A stretch of DNA of 64,000 nt from Candidatus Eiseniibacteriota bacterium (GTDB taxonomy: Bacteria > Eisenbacteria > RBG-16-71-46 > CAIMUX01). A program made the translations under genes and the position numbers. This document shows positions 41,360 to 50,075 of this stretch, piece by piece (the stretch's first letter is position 1; the number at the start of each line of letters is the position of its first letter). The stretch is from assembly GCA_020633975.1 (NCBI GenBank), contig JACKCR010000002.1, positions 2,046,001 through 2,110,000 of the forward strand, written 5' to 3'. The notes under the pieces were generated by a model. It was not told where the DNA came from, made no database searches, and saw only the letters and a list, made by a program, of their open reading frames with translations.

Positions 41360-41989
41360 CTACTTCGAGTAGAGTTCGACGATCAGCTGCTCCTGAACCG
41401 GCACGGGGATGTCCTCGCGCGACGGAATCTGGAGCAAGACACCGGACATGTCCTTCTCGTCGAAGCTGAGCCAACCCTGCATCTCGGTACGGCGACGGTT
41501 CGCGACCGCTTCCTTGATGTAGTCGAGCTTCTTGCTGTTCTCACGCACCGAGATCGTATCGCCCGGACGAACGTGATAGCTCGGGATGTCCGCACGACGA
41601 CCGTTGACCACGACGTGCCCGTGCTTGACGAGCTGACGCGCGGCGTTCCGGGACGGCGCGATGCCGAGCCGGTAGACGAGGTTGTCGAGGCGGGTCTCGA
41701 GAAGCTGGAGCAGGATTTCACCCGTGACGCCCTGCTTCTTCGAGGCCTTCTTGAAGTAGTTCCGGAACTGGCGCTCCATGACGCCATAGATCCGACGCGC
41801 CTTCTGCTTCTCGCGCAGCTGCTGTCCGTACGGGCTGACCTTGGAACGGCGCGACTGGCCGTGTTCTCCCGGAGGATAGGAGCGACGCTCGATGGCGCAC
41901 TTGTCCGAGTAGCAGCGGTCGCCCTTCAGGTAGAGGCGGATCCCCTCCCGGCGACAGAGTCTGCAAACGCTCTCGGTATACCGACCCAT
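41360..41989 (-). CDS. rpsD: 30S ribosomal protein S4 (zinc-binding form)
   Basis: A 209-residue S4. The N-terminal zinc-ribbon cysteines are kept (CRLCRREG and [11 protein letters not shown]), marking the Zn-containing paralogue type. The S4 RNA-binding domain '[31 protein letters not shown]' and the end '[15 protein letters not shown]' are intact. S4 is a primary 16S rRNA binder and in many bacteria represses its own operon. It is encoded between rpsK and rpoA. Confidence 0.98.
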   Translation of the reverse strand: MGRYTESVCRLCRREGIRLYLKGDRCYSDKCAIERRSYPPGEHGQSRRSKVSPYGQQLREKQKARRIYGVMERQFRNYFKKASKKQGVTGEILLQLLETRLDNLVYRLGIAPSRNAARQLVKHGHVVVNGRRADIPSYHVRPGDTISVRENSKKLDYIKEAVANRRRTEMQGWLSFDEKDMSGVLLQIPSREDIPVPVQEQLIVELYSK

Positions 41990-42008
41990 TCTCTCTCAGT
42001 CCTCCTGA

Positions 42009-42401
42009 TCAGACCCGGCGGCGCTTGGGCGGCCGGCAACCATTGTGCGGAATCGGGGTAACGTCACGGATCGCCATGATCTCGAGTCCAGCGGCGGCGA
42101 GGGAACGCACAGAAGCTTCCCGCCCTCCACCAGGCCCCTTGATCATGACCTCGACGCGACGGAGCCCCATCGCCATCGCATCCTTGGCGGCGGCCTCCGC
42201 GGCCACCTGCGCTGCGTACGGCGTGCTCTTACGAGATCCCTTGAACCCTGCCTTGCCCGCGCTCGCCCACGAAATCACGCCACCCTCAGCATCGGTGATG
42301 GAGATGATCGTGTTGTTGAAACTCGCGTGGACGTGCACGTAGCCGGACGCACCGACCTTCCGGTCCTTCTTCTTGCCCGTCGACTTCTTGGGATTGGCCA
42401 C
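42009..42401 (-). CDS. rpsK: 30S ribosomal protein S11
   Basis: A 130-residue S11. The start is GTG 42401 (read as [15 protein letters not shown]), supported by AGGGGA 6 nt upstream; the longer frame to 42521 is a shadow of rpsM. Conserved blocks are '[30 protein letters not shown]', '[20 protein letters not shown]' and the terminal '[20 protein letters not shown]'. It forms part of the mRNA exit platform of the small subunit. Confidence 0.97.
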   Translation of the reverse strand: MANPKKSTGKKKDRKVGASGYVHVHASFNNTIISITDAEGGVISWASAGKAGFKGSRKSTPYAAQVAAEAAAKDAMAMGLRRVEVMIKGPGGGREASVRSLAAAGLEIMAIRDVTPIPHNGCRPPKRRRV

Positions 42402-42411
42402 GTCGATTCCC

Positions 42412-42783
42412 CTACTTCTTCTTCTTCTTGATCGCCATCTTCTTCGGGCCCTTGCGCGTCCGAGCGTTCGTCTTCGTGCGCTGCCCGCGTACCGGGAGGT
42501 TGCGGCGGTGACGGAGCCCACGGTAACAACCGATGTCCATCAGCCGCTTGATCGCCATGCCCACTTCAGTGTGGAGCGTACCCTCGACCCGGTAGTTGTT
42601 TTCGATCTCGGCCCGGAGCTTCGCCGTCTCGTCGTCGGTGAGGTCCTTCGCCTTCTTCTGCGGATCCACATCCGTTTCGGTGAGGATCTTCCGCGCAGTC
42701 GTGGGACCGATGCCGAAGATGTACGTCAGCGCAACGAACATGCGCTTCTCGTTGGGCAAGTCGACGCCAGATATACGTGCCAA
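42412..42783 (-). CDS. rpsM: 30S ribosomal protein S13
   Basis: A 123-residue S13. It starts [26 protein letters not shown], has '[36 protein letters not shown]' and ends in a poly-Lys tail (AIKKKKK). S13 contacts 5S/23S rRNA at the inter-subunit bridge and the P-site tRNA. It follows rpmJ by 15 bp, the start of the classical alpha operon. Confidence 0.98.
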   Translation of the reverse strand: MARISGVDLPNEKRMFVALTYIFGIGPTTARKILTETDVDPQKKAKDLTDDETAKLRAEIENNYRVEGTLHTEVGMAIKRLMDIGCYRGLRHRRNLPVRGQRTKTNARTRKGPKKMAIKKKKK

Positions 42784-42798
42784 CCGTCTTCCCTCCTG

Positions 42799-42915
42799 CT
42801 AGCCCTGGCGCTGCTTGTGCCGCGGGTTCTTCGGGCAGATGACCCTGATGACGCCGTGGCGCCGAATCACCTTGCAGTGCTCACAGATCGGCTTGACCGA
42901 GGCTCTCACCTTCAT
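42799..42915 (-). CDS. rpmJ: 50S ribosomal protein L36 (zinc-binding form)
   Basis: A 38-residue protein: [20 protein letters not shown] followed by [18 protein letters not shown]. The zinc ligands Cys11, Cys14, Cys27 and His33 are present (C+ form). It is the first gene after adk; infA and map, often between them, are absent. A CCGCAG/CTGCGG hairpin (42946-42961) lies in its upstream region. Confidence 0.96.
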   Translation of the reverse strand: MKVRASVKPICEHCKVIRRHGVIRVICPKNPRHKQRQG

Positions 42916-42945
42916 GGTCCACCATCCTCTACTTAAGTCCGTCTC

Positions 42946-42961
42946 CCGCAGTCATCTGCGG
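42946..42961 (-). promoter_or_regulatory. Leader hairpin upstream of rpmJ
   Basis: CCGCAG and CTGCGG form a perfect 6-bp stem with a 4-nt loop, 31 nt before the rpmJ start, in the 108-bp gap after adk. The role is unknown; it may be a processing or attenuation element. Confidence 0.35.
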
Positions 42962-43023
42962 TCGACTTGAGCCGGCCTGGTCCGGACGCAAGCCGCGATT
43001 GTGCCAAAAAACCGTCCGTACGT

Positions 43024-43686
43024 CTAGAGTGCGTTTCCGCTGTCCTCCAAGACTTGGACGATCTCGCTGAAGACGTCCTGCGGCGCCTTGTCTCCCTCCA
43101 CGACGGAGAGGAGGCCTCGCCGTTCGTAGTACTCGACGAGCGGCGCCGTCGAGGTCTCGTAGATCTGGAGCCGGTGCCGGACCGTCTCCTCACTATCGTC
43201 CTCACGCTGGACGACTTCCGCACGCCCACACCGGTCGCAGATCCCGTCCACCTTCGGAGGCTGGCTCCTCAGGTTGTAGACCGCGCCGCAATGCGCGCAC
43301 ACCCGCCGGCTCGTCATCCGGGTCAGGATCGTCTCGAACGGGACACGGATCTCCAGGACCCGATCGAGCGTCATCCCTATTTCCCCGAAGATGTCGTCCA
43401 GACCTTCGGCCTGCGGGATGGACCGCGGGAATCCATCGAAGATGAAGCCGCGTTCCGTATCTTCGTCTTGGAGTCGCTCCCGGATCATCCCCAGGATGAC
43501 GTCGTCCGGAACCAGTCCGCCGGACGTCATGAACGACTCCGCCTTCTTCCCCAACTCTGTCCCGTCTGTAACCGCCTTCCGGAGGATGTCTCCGGTGGAG
43601 ATCTGCGGGATCTCGTACTTGTCGACTAGGTACGCGCTCTGCGTTCCCTTACCGGACCCAGGAGCTCCCAGTAGGATGATGCGCAT
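43024..43686 (-). CDS. adk: Adenylate kinase (zinc-lid form)
   Basis: A 220-residue enzyme converting ATP + AMP to 2 ADP. The P-loop is GAPGSGKGTQ (residues 7-16). 'STGDILRKAV' and 'GFIFDGFPRSIPQAEGL' bind AMP. The lid contains four cysteines (VCAHCGAVY and ICDRCGRAE) in the Zn-binding arrangement seen in Gram-positive and many other adenylate kinases. 'REDDSEETVRHRL' is the conserved lid-closing segment. It lies in its common position after secY. Confidence 0.98.
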   Translation of the reverse strand: MRIILLGAPGSGKGTQSAYLVDKYEIPQISTGDILRKAVTDGTELGKKAESFMTSGGLVPDDVILGMIRERLQDEDTERGFIFDGFPRSIPQAEGLDDIFGEIGMTLDRVLEIRVPFETILTRMTSRRVCAHCGAVYNLRSQPPKVDGICDRCGRAEVVQREDDSEETVRHRLQIYETSTAPLVEYYERRGLLSVVEGDKAPQDVFSEIVQVLEDSGNAL

Positions 43687-43744
43687 GCCTGTCCCCCGGA
43701 TTCCTAGCCCCCAACGAGGCTCGGGACTCCGATTCTCGTCGCCG

Positions 43745-45070
43745 TCAGTTGGTCCTCATCCCCTGCGCCTTCATCTTGCCCTTCCGCATGAAGCCGTCGT
43801 AGTGGCGCATGAGCAGATGCGACTCGATTTGCTTGAGCGTATCCAAGATCACCGAAACCATGATCAGAAGGCTCGTCCCGCCGAAGTAGAACGGGATGTT
43901 GCCGTACCGGATCAGGAGATCGGGCAGGATCGCGATCGCCGCGAGGAAGATCGCCCCGGGGAGAGTGATCCGCAGCAGGATCTTGTCCAGGTAATCCGCC
44001 GTGTGCTTGCCGGGCTGGATACCGGGGATGAAGCCGCCGAACTTCTTCATGTTCTCCGAGAGGTCGACCGGATTGAAGACGATCGCCGTGTAGAAGTACG
44101 TGAAGAAGATGATGAGAGCCGCATAGAGCAAGATGTAGAGCGGAGACCCCGGCGCAAACCAGTTCACGATCCGAGCCACGACTTCGGAGTCCGGGAAGAA
44201 GCTCCCCAGCGTGCTCGGGAAGATGATGATCGACTGCGCAAAGATGATCGGAATGACGCCCGCGGTGATGACCCGGAGCGGGATGTGCGTGGACTGGCCA
44301 CCGTACATCCGGCGTCCGACCATCCGGCGCGCGTACTGGACCGGAACCCGTCGCTGAGCGTTGTTGACGAACACCACGAGCGCCGTCACCGCGAACATGA
44401 ACACGACGATGAGTCCGAGGATGAACGGATTGAGCGCTCCCTGCTGGACCGATCGGATCGTGTTGATGATGTCGTAGGGCGACCGAGCCAGGATACCGAT
44501 CATGATGATGAGCGAGATTCCGTTCCCGATGCCACGCTCCGTGATCGTCTCACCGAGCCACATGACGAACATCGTTCCTGTGGTCAGCGTGAGAACCGTT
44601 AGAAGGCGGAACGCGAGACCCGGAGTTGCCACGACTCCGCCCGGAATCTGGCTGTTCAGGCTCTCGAGGAAGAACGCGATTCCGTATGCCTGGATTGCGG
44701 CCAGGATCACGGTGGAATAGCGAGTGTACTGGCTGATCCGCTTCTGCCCCTCCTCGCCCTCCTTCCGTAGCCGCTCGAAGTACGGAATGACCGAACCGAA
44801 CAGCTGGAAGATGATCGATGCCGAGATGTACGGCATGATCCCGAGGGCGAAGATCGTCGCCTTCTTGAAGTTTCCACCGGCAAACAGGTCGTAGAGTCCA
44901 AACAGAGTGCCCTGAGCCTGGGTGTCGAAGAAGTCGGTCAACGCCTTTCCGTCTACTCCGGGAGTAGGAAGGTGCCCACCCAGCCGGTAGACGACGAGCA
45001 GTCCCATCGTCCAGAAAATGCGCCGCTTGAGCTCGGGGATCCGGAAGGCGGACTCAATCGCTCCAAACAT
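43745..45070 (-). CDS. secY: Preprotein translocase subunit SecY
   Basis: A 441-residue, ten-helix channel subunit of the Sec translocon. It starts MFGAIESAFRIPELKRRIFWTMGLLVVYRLGGHLPTPG. Conserved segments include 'ALGIMPYISASIIFQL' and 'RLRKEGEEGQKRISQYTRY', the helix-8/9 cytoplasmic loop 'RRVPVQYARRMVGRRMYGGQSTHIPLRV', and 'GGFIPGIQPGKHTADYLDKILLRITLPGA'. It accepts exported proteins such as those encoded elsewhere in this window. It sits between rplO and adk, as usual. Confidence 0.98.
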   Translation of the reverse strand: MFGAIESAFRIPELKRRIFWTMGLLVVYRLGGHLPTPGVDGKALTDFFDTQAQGTLFGLYDLFAGGNFKKATIFALGIMPYISASIIFQLFGSVIPYFERLRKEGEEGQKRISQYTRYSTVILAAIQAYGIAFFLESLNSQIPGGVVATPGLAFRLLTVLTLTTGTMFVMWLGETITERGIGNGISLIIMIGILARSPYDIINTIRSVQQGALNPFILGLIVVFMFAVTALVVFVNNAQRRVPVQYARRMVGRRMYGGQSTHIPLRVITAGVIPIIFAQSIIIFPSTLGSFFPDSEVVARIVNWFAPGSPLYILLYAALIIFFTYFYTAIVFNPVDLSENMKKFGGFIPGIQPGKHTADYLDKILLRITLPGAIFLAAIAILPDLLIRYGNIPFYFGGTSLLIMVSVILDTLKQIESHLLMRHYDGFMRKGKMKAQGMRTN

Positions 45071-45084
45071 CCGTGGTGGCTCCC

Positions 45085-45537
45085 TTACTTCCCTGTACCG
45101 AGAACGTCCACGCTACCACCGGCAGCTTCGATCTTCTGCTTGGCCGCTTCGCTGGCCGCATGAACCGTGATCTTGAGGGCACGGTCGATCTCACCCTTCG
45201 CGAGGATCTTCACCGGCACGGTCTTCTTGCGGACGAGCTTGGCCTCGAGGAGCGTTCCGATCGTCACCTCGCTGCCCGCGTCGAACCGGCGCAGATCAGA
45301 GAGGTTGACGACCTGATACTCCACCCGATTCGGGCTGTGGAATCCCATCTTGGGAACACGCCGAATGAGGGGCATCTGGCCACCTTCGAACCACTTGTGC
45401 GGCGCGCCGCCGGAGCGGGCCTTCTGGCCCTTCTCTCCCTTGCCCGCGGTGTGGCCCCAACCGGAACCCTGTCCGCGACCGACGCGCTTCCGACCCTTCG
45501 TCGCGCCCTTGGCGGGGCGCAGCTCATTCAACTTCAT
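45085..45537 (-). CDS. rplO: 50S ribosomal protein L15
   Basis: A 150-residue L15. MKLNELRPAKGATKGRKRVGRGQGSGWGHTAGKGEKGQKARSGG is the standard Gly/Lys-rich N-terminal extension that threads into 23S rRNA. It is followed by 'FEGGQMPLIRRVPKMGF' and a globular C-terminal domain ending in 'KIEAAGGSVDVLG'. It lies 14 bp before secY. Confidence 0.98.
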   Translation of the reverse strand: MKLNELRPAKGATKGRKRVGRGQGSGWGHTAGKGEKGQKARSGGAPHKWFEGGQMPLIRRVPKMGFHSPNRVEYQVVNLSDLRRFDAGSEVTIGTLLEAKLVRKKTVPVKILAKGEIDRALKITVHAASEAAKQKIEAAGGSVDVLGTGK

Positions 45538-45577
45538 CGGGACGACTCCCTACAGAGAAAACCGACGGAGCCGAGGC

Positions 45578-45763
45578 TCAGTCGATCTCCTCCACCTCGA
45601 CGAGGTGTTGGACCTTGAAGATCATGCCGCGAATCTGCGGGTTGTCGGGCTGAACGACCTCGTGTTGGAGCCGGCGAATACCGAGCGCCCTGATCGTCCG
45701 CTTCTGCGACTCGTGCCGGTTGATGGCGCTACGAGTCTGCTTGATCTTGAGACGCTTGCTCAT
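45578..45763 (-). CDS. rpmD: 50S ribosomal protein L30
   Basis: A 61-residue L30: [46 protein letters not shown], of normal size and order. Its start codon lies inside the end of rpsE. The two genes overlap by 35 bp in different frames, a longer overlap than usual in this operon, which implies coupled translation. Confidence 0.95.
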   Translation of the reverse strand: MSKRLKIKQTRSAINRHESQKRTIRALGIRRLQHEVVQPDNPQIRGMIFKVQHLVEVEEID

Positions 45764-46376
45764 CCGAAGCCTCCGTCACCGTCACGACTGGCGCCGCAGC
45801 CGTCATGGCCGGTGCCGCCTTCTTCTCACCCAGGAAGTGGCTCACGGGGAGTCCCCGGAGCTTGGCTACGGCCGCGGCCTTGCGGAGGGAACGAAGCCCT
45901 TCCATCGTCGCCTTGACCGAGTTGTGGTAGTTGCTGGATCCGAGGTTCTTGGTCAGAACATCGTGGATCCCGGCTACCTCGAGGACGGCGCGAACGCCTC
46001 CTCCCGCGATCACTCCGGTACCTTCGGAGGCCGGCTTCAGAAGCACGCGCCCGGCACCGAATTCGCCGACGACAGTGTGGGGAATCGTGCCCTTCACCAT
46101 CGGGACGGTGACCATGTTCTTCCGCGCAGCCTCACCAGCCTTGCGGATCGCGTCGGGTACTTCGTTCGCCTTGCCGTGTCCGACGCCGACGCGTCCGGAC
46201 TGGTTGCCCACCGCGACGAGCGCAGTGAAGCTGAAGCGACGACCACCCTTGACCACCTTGGCCACGCGATTGATGTGGATGACACGCTCCGCGAACTCCG
46301 GCTGCGCGTTCCAGTCGCCACCACTCCGCTCTCCGCGGTCGCGGCGATCTCGCCTTTCGGGCCTGTCCCCTTTCAC
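45729..46376 (-). CDS. rpsE: 30S ribosomal protein S5
   Basis: A 215-residue S5. An Arg/Asp-rich N-terminus ([22 protein letters not shown]) precedes the core '[30 protein letters not shown]', '[22 protein letters not shown]', '[26 protein letters not shown]' and '[11 protein letters not shown]'. The C-terminus carries an extra ~35-residue Ala/Val/Thr-rich tail that encodes the overlap with rpmD. S5 contributes to decoding fidelity. Confidence 0.97.
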   Translation of the reverse strand: MKGDRPERRDRRDRGERSGGDWNAQPEFAERVIHINRVAKVVKGGRRFSFTALVAVGNQSGRVGVGHGKANEVPDAIRKAGEAARKNMVTVPMVKGTIPHTVVGEFGAGRVLLKPASEGTGVIAGGGVRAVLEVAGIHDVLTKNLGSSNYHNSVKATMEGLRSLRKAAAVAKLRGLPVSHFLGEKKAAPAMTAAAPVVTVTEASDEQASQDQADS

Positions 46377-46397
46377 TCCATCTCCTCCTGCTCGGCT

Positions 46398-46769
46398 CTA
46401 GAACTCGAGCCCGCCCTCGCGAGCGGACTCTGCGAGGGCCTTGACCCGACCGTGATAGATGTGACCGCCGCGATCGAAGGCGACCTTGACGATCCCCTTC
46501 TCCTTCGCGATTTCAGCGATCCGCTTGCCGACGAGCTGACAACGCTCCGACTTCGTCTTCCCCGACATCTCGCCCTTGATCGAAGGATCGAGAGACGAGG
46601 TCATGCCGAGAGAGCGACCGCTCTCGTCGTCCACGAGCTGGGCGTAGATGTGCTTGTCGGTCCGACGCACAGCGAGACGGGGCCGCTCCGGAGTTCCGGA
46701 GAGCTTGACCCGAATCCGACGGTGCCGCCGCTCCTGGCCCTCTTTGCGCTTCTGAGAAATGCTAGACAT
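46398..46769 (-). CDS. rplR: 50S ribosomal protein L18
   Basis: A 123-residue L18, a 5S rRNA-binding protein. It has a basic N-terminus ([20 protein letters not shown]), then '[33 protein letters not shown]' and '[30 protein letters not shown]'. The spacing to rplF and rpsE is about 20 bp on each side. Confidence 0.98.
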   Translation of the reverse strand: MSSISQKRKEGQERRHRRIRVKLSGTPERPRLAVRRTDKHIYAQLVDDESGRSLGMTSSLDPSIKGEMSGKTKSERCQLVGKRIAEIAKEKGIVKVAFDRGGHIYHGRVKALAESAREGGLEF

Positions 46770-46790
46770 CGATTCGCTCCGCTACGGGCA

Positions 46791-47327
46791 TCAACCCGCA
46801 GACTTACCGGCCTTCCGCCGGACGTACTCACCTTCGTAACGGATACCCTTGCCGAGGAAAGGCTCCGGCGGACGGATCTTACGGATGTCGGCCGCAATCT
46901 GGCCGACGAGTTCCTTCTTCGCGCCCTTGATCGTGATCTTGGGCGGACGATCGGCCACGTCGGCCGTGATGCCTTCGGGCATCTTCACCAGCACCGGGTG
47001 GTTGTACCCGATGTAGACCTCGACGTCGTTACCGGCCTTGGCGGCCCGCCAACCGGTGCCGATGATCTCGAGCGACTTCTCGAACCCCTTGCTCACGCCC
47101 TCGACGATGTTCGAGACCCGGGCGCGCGTCGTGCCCCAAATGGCACCGCCCTTCGGGCCGATGTTGTTGTCGACGACCAGCTCGTCGCCTTCCTGCCGAA
47201 CATCGAGGCCGGGAACGTAATCGAAGGAGAGCTCGCCCTTCGGTCCCTTGGCCGTGACCTTTCCCGGAGCCAGGGTGACCGTCACCCCACTCGGAATCGG
47301 AATCGGCTTCTTCCCTACGCGTGACAT
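46791..47327 (-). CDS. rplF: 50S ribosomal protein L6
   Basis: A 178-residue L6: MSRVGKKPIPIPSGVTVTLAPGKVTAKGPKG, 'IVEGVSKGFEKSLEIIGTGWRA', 'NHPVLVKMPEGI' and the terminal 'IRPPEPFLGKGIRYEGEYVRRKAGKSAG', all canonical. L6 binds near the sarcin-ricin loop. Normal length. Confidence 0.98.
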   Translation of the reverse strand: MSRVGKKPIPIPSGVTVTLAPGKVTAKGPKGELSFDYVPGLDVRQEGDELVVDNNIGPKGGAIWGTTRARVSNIVEGVSKGFEKSLEIIGTGWRAAKAGNDVEVYIGYNHPVLVKMPEGITADVADRPPKITIKGAKKELVGQIAADIRKIRPPEPFLGKGIRYEGEYVRRKAGKSAG

Positions 47328-47347
47328 CGTTGCCTCCCCCAGCGGGA

Positions 47348-47746
47348 TCAGTAGACCTCGGCGAGGAGCTCCCCGCCGATGCCCTTTTCGCGAGCTTCTT
47401 TGTCCGTCAGGACCCCGTGGGAGGTCGAGAGGATCGCGGTGCCGAGTCCATTCTGGACCCGCGGCACCTCGTTGCTTCCGACGTAGATCCGACGTCCCGG
47501 CGTGCTGATCCGGCGAAGGTGCCCGATCACGGAGCCGACCTCGGGATCGTAGGACAGGTAGACGCGGAGCATCCCCTGCTTGTCGTCCTCGATCCGCTTG
47601 TAGTTGCGGATGAACTTCTCACGCAAGAGAACCTTGAGGATCTCTTCCTTCACGCGGGAAGCTGGGAAGTCCACTTTCTTGTGATTCGCGCGGGCTGCGT
47701 TGCGAATGCAAGTCAGCATGTCCGCGATCGGATCGGAAACACTCAT
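47348..47746 (-). CDS. rpsH: 30S ribosomal protein S8
   Basis: A 132-residue S8: MSVSDPIADMLTCIRNAARANHKKVDFPASRVKEEILKVL and the C-terminal 'RISTPGRRIYVGSNEVPRVQNGLGTAILSTSHGVLTDKEAREKGIGGELLAEVY'. S8 binds helix 21 of 16S rRNA and is the classical repressor of the spc operon. It follows rplE by only 18 bp; the rpsN gene normally found between them is absent. Confidence 0.98.
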   Translation of the reverse strand: MSVSDPIADMLTCIRNAARANHKKVDFPASRVKEEILKVLLREKFIRNYKRIEDDKQGMLRVYLSYDPEVGSVIGHLRRISTPGRRIYVGSNEVPRVQNGLGTAILSTSHGVLTDKEAREKGIGGELLAEVY

Positions 47747-47764
47747 TTCCAGACTCCTCCGAGG

Positions 47765-48382
47765 CTACTTCCGGAACGGCCAGTTGAGCGCCTTGAGGAG
47801 TTCGAGACCCTCCTCGTCCGTCGGCGCACTCGTGACCAACGTGATATCCATGCCCCGGACCTTCTCCACCTTGTCGTAGTCGATTTCCGGGAAGACGACC
47901 TGTTCCTTGAGACCGAACGTGTAGTTCCCCCGACCGTCGAACGAACGGCTCGGAAGGCCGCGGAAGTCACGGATACGAGGAATCGCGACCATGGTCAGAC
48001 GATCGAAGAACTCCCACATCCGCGCACCGCGCAGCGTGACCTTGGCTCCGATGGGCTGCCCCTCGCGGAGCTTGAACGTCGCGATCGACTTCTTGGCGCG
48101 CCGGATGGACGGCTTCTGGCCCGTGATGAGGGCGAGTTCGTCCACGGCCGAGTCGAGCAGCTTGGAGTTTGCGACGGCATCGCCAACGCCCATGTTGACC
48201 ACGATCTTCAGCAGCTTCGGGATCTGCATCGGAGACTTGTACTGGAACCGATCCGCCAGCTGCGACGCGACCTTGTCCTTGTAATAGGCCTGGCTCGGCG
48301 ACGGGGCACCCGGATCGATCGTGCCGATGTCGACCCCGCCCTTCTTCTTTCCACCGCCCTCGGCGTCATTCTTCTTTGCCAT
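47765..48382 (-). CDS. rplE: 50S ribosomal protein L5 with N-terminal extension
   Basis: A 205-residue L5. The conserved body starts at about residue 33 ([37 protein letters not shown]) and includes '[35 protein letters not shown]', '[30 protein letters not shown]' and '[20 protein letters not shown]'. The first ~30 residues ([20 protein letters not shown] onward) are a Gly/Lys-rich extension not usual in L5. L5 binds 5S rRNA and contacts P-site tRNA. Confidence 0.97.
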   Translation of the reverse strand: MAKKNDAEGGGKKKGGVDIGTIDPGAPSPSQAYYKDKVASQLADRFQYKSPMQIPKLLKIVVNMGVGDAVANSKLLDSAVDELALITGQKPSIRRAKKSIATFKLREGQPIGAKVTLRGARMWEFFDRLTMVAIPRIRDFRGLPSRSFDGRGNYTFGLKEQVVFPEIDYDKVEKVRGMDITLVTSAPTDEEGLELLKALNWPFRK

Positions 48383-48434
48383 GCTCTCCTCACAACCTCG
48401 CGCGGCTCCTTCACCGCACTGAGGCCGGTCTCGG

Positions 48435-48755
48435 TCAACCCTTCGGGGTGTCGATCGTCTCGCCCGTCGTCACTGCGACGCGAGCGCGGCTGCCGTCCTT
48501 CTGGGTCTCCATGCGAACCCGAGTCGGGTTCCCCTTCTTGTCCACCAGCGCGACCTTGGAAACCGGGATGAAGGCTTCCTTCTCCAGGATTCCGCCCTGG
48601 ATACCCAGCCGTCCCGGCTTGTGGTGGCGCTTCACGAGCCGCACCTTCTCCACGATGACCTTGTGCTTGTCGGGATCGACGTGGATGACCTTACCGGTCC
48701 GACCCTTGTCGTCACCGCTCAGCACGATGACCTTGTCGCCCTTGCGGATCTTCAT
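48435..48755 (-). CDS. rplX: 50S ribosomal protein L24
   Basis: A 106-residue L24 with its KOW motif ([44 protein letters not shown]), then '[19 protein letters not shown]'. Two ATGs are adjacent (48758 and 48755). GGAGG is 4 nt from the second, which I chose. The open frame extending to 49268 is antisense-free shadow over rplN and is not part of the protein. L24 initiates large-subunit assembly. Confidence 0.96.
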   Translation of the reverse strand: MKIRKGDKVIVLSGDDKGRTGKVIHVDPDKHKVIVEKVRLVKRHHKPGRLGIQGGILEKEAFIPVSKVALVDKKGNPTRVRMETQKDGSRARVAVTTGETIDTPKG

Positions 48756-48793
48756 CATTCCTCCAAGAAGCTCGCTCGCTCCAGCGAACGCCG

Positions 48794-49162
48794 CTAGATG
48801 ACCTCGGGCGCGAGGGAGACGATCTTCATGAACTCCTTCTCGCGTAGCTCGCGCGCGACAGGACCGAAGATACGGGTCCCGCGCGGCTCCTTGTCCTTGT
48901 TGATGAGGACAGCGGCGTTCTCGTCGAAACGGATGTAGGAACCGTCCTTGCGACGGACTTCCTTCTTCGTGCGGACGATCACAGCCTGGGCGACGTCGCC
49001 CTTCTTCACGTTCGCTCCGGGAAGCGCGTCCTTGATGGCAACGACGATGATGTCGCCAACACGGCCGTAGCGCTTCTTCGAACCCCCGAGCACCTTGATG
49101 CACATCGCACGGCGGGCCCCCGAGTTGTCCGAGATCGTCAGCATGGTCTGCATCTGGATCAT
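48794..49162 (-). CDS. rplN: 50S ribosomal protein L14
   Basis: A 122-residue L14: [49 protein letters not shown], then '[62 protein letters not shown]'. These are canonical in length and sequence. L14 contributes to inter-subunit bridges. Confidence 0.99.
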   Translation of the reverse strand: MIQMQTMLTISDNSGARRAMCIKVLGGSKKRYGRVGDIIVVAIKDALPGANVKKGDVAQAVIVRTKKEVRRKDGSYIRFDENAAVLINKDKEPRGTRIFGPVARELREKEFMKIVSLAPEVI

Positions 49163-49171
49163 GGGATTCTC

Positions 49172-49432
49172 CTACCGTGCCTTCACGAGGATCGAGACGA
49201 GGCGCCAGCGCTTCATCTTGCTCATCGGCCGGGTCTCCATGATCCGGACGGTGTCGCCGATGTTGCACTCGTTCTGCTCGTCGTGCGCGTAGAACTTCTT
49301 CGTCCGCGACACGTACCGCTTGTAGAGCGGGTGCGGAACCTTCTTCGACTCCGCGACGACGATGGTGCGGTCTGCCTTGTTGCTGACCACGACCCCTTCG
49401 CGGACCTTACGATTCGATCGAGTCTCGCTCAT
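49172..49432 (-). CDS. rpsQ: 30S ribosomal protein S17
   Basis: An 86-residue S17: '[75 protein letters not shown]'. It is an OB-fold primary 16S binder of normal length, 9 bp upstream of rplN. Confidence 0.98.
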   Translation of the reverse strand: MSETRSNRKVREGVVVSNKADRTIVVAESKKVPHPLYKRYVSRTKKFYAHDEQNECNIGDTVRIMETRPMSKMKRWRLVSILVKAR

Positions 49433-49442
49433 TCCTACTTCC

Positions 49443-49643
49443 TTACGCCTCAGCCCGCTTCTCGTTCAGGACCGTCTTGACCCGCGCGATGCTCCGACGG
49501 ACCGTCCTCAGCGAGGTCGGATCCTCGAGCTGGCTCATCGAGTTGCGGAAACGCAGGTTGAACTGCTCTTCGACCAGCTTCTGGAGACGCTCCTCCAGAC
49601 CGGCAACGGTAAGTGCTCTGAGTTCGGCAGCCTTGTTCTTCAT
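49443..49643 (-). CDS. rpmC: 50S ribosomal protein L29
   Basis: A 66-residue two-helix protein: [62 protein letters not shown]. It has the L29 pattern (LRFQ..QLE.P..I...R+.IAR+.T). It lines the peptide exit tunnel, where trigger factor and SRP dock. Confidence 0.98.
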   Translation of the reverse strand: MKNKAAELRALTVAGLEERLQKLVEEQFNLRFRNSMSQLEDPTSLRTVRRSIARVKTVLNEKRAEA

Positions 49644-49655
49644 CGCAGCGACTCC

Positions 49656-50069
49656 TTAGTGCTTCTCGCGAACGAGGAACTTGGTCTTCACCGGGAGCTT
49701 CTGGGCCCCGAGAGCCATCGCGTCGCGTGCCAGCTTCTCCGGAACCCCTTGAATCTCGAAGAGGATGCGTCCCGGCTTCACCACCGCGACCCAACCCTCG
49801 GGGTTACCCTTACCCTTACCCATGCGCGTCTCGGCCGGCTTCTGCGTGATCGGCTTGTCCGGGAAGATCCGGATCCACATCTTTCCGCCACGCTTCACGT
49901 GACGGTTGATGGCGACACGCGCGGCCTCGATCTGACGGCTCGTGATCCACGCCGGCTCGACCGCCTTGAGCGCGAAGTCACCGAATGCAATCGAGCTGCC
50001 GCGGTAGGCGATACCGTTCATCCGTCCACGCATCATCTTGCGGTGCTTTGTCCGCTTCGGCATCAACAT
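49656..50069 (-). CDS. rplP: 50S ribosomal protein L16
   Basis: A 137-residue L16: [88 protein letters not shown], then '[17 protein letters not shown]', fully canonical (family motif segments quoted in order). L16 lies near the A-site and peptidyl-transferase centre. Confidence 0.99.
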   Translation of the reverse strand: MLMPKRTKHRKMMRGRMNGIAYRGSSIAFGDFALKAVEPAWITSRQIEAARVAINRHVKRGGKMWIRIFPDKPITQKPAETRMGKGKGNPEGWVAVVKPGRILFEIQGVPEKLARDAMALGAQKLPVKTKFLVREKH

Positions 50070-50075
50070 GGAAAA

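Noticed and set aside
42985-43011. TGGCAC...TTGC resembling a sigma54 promoter upstream of rpmJ, with a T-run
   Set aside because: The spacing between the GG and GC elements is 4 nt too long, and no stem precedes the T-run, so it is neither a sigma54 promoter nor a clear adk terminator.
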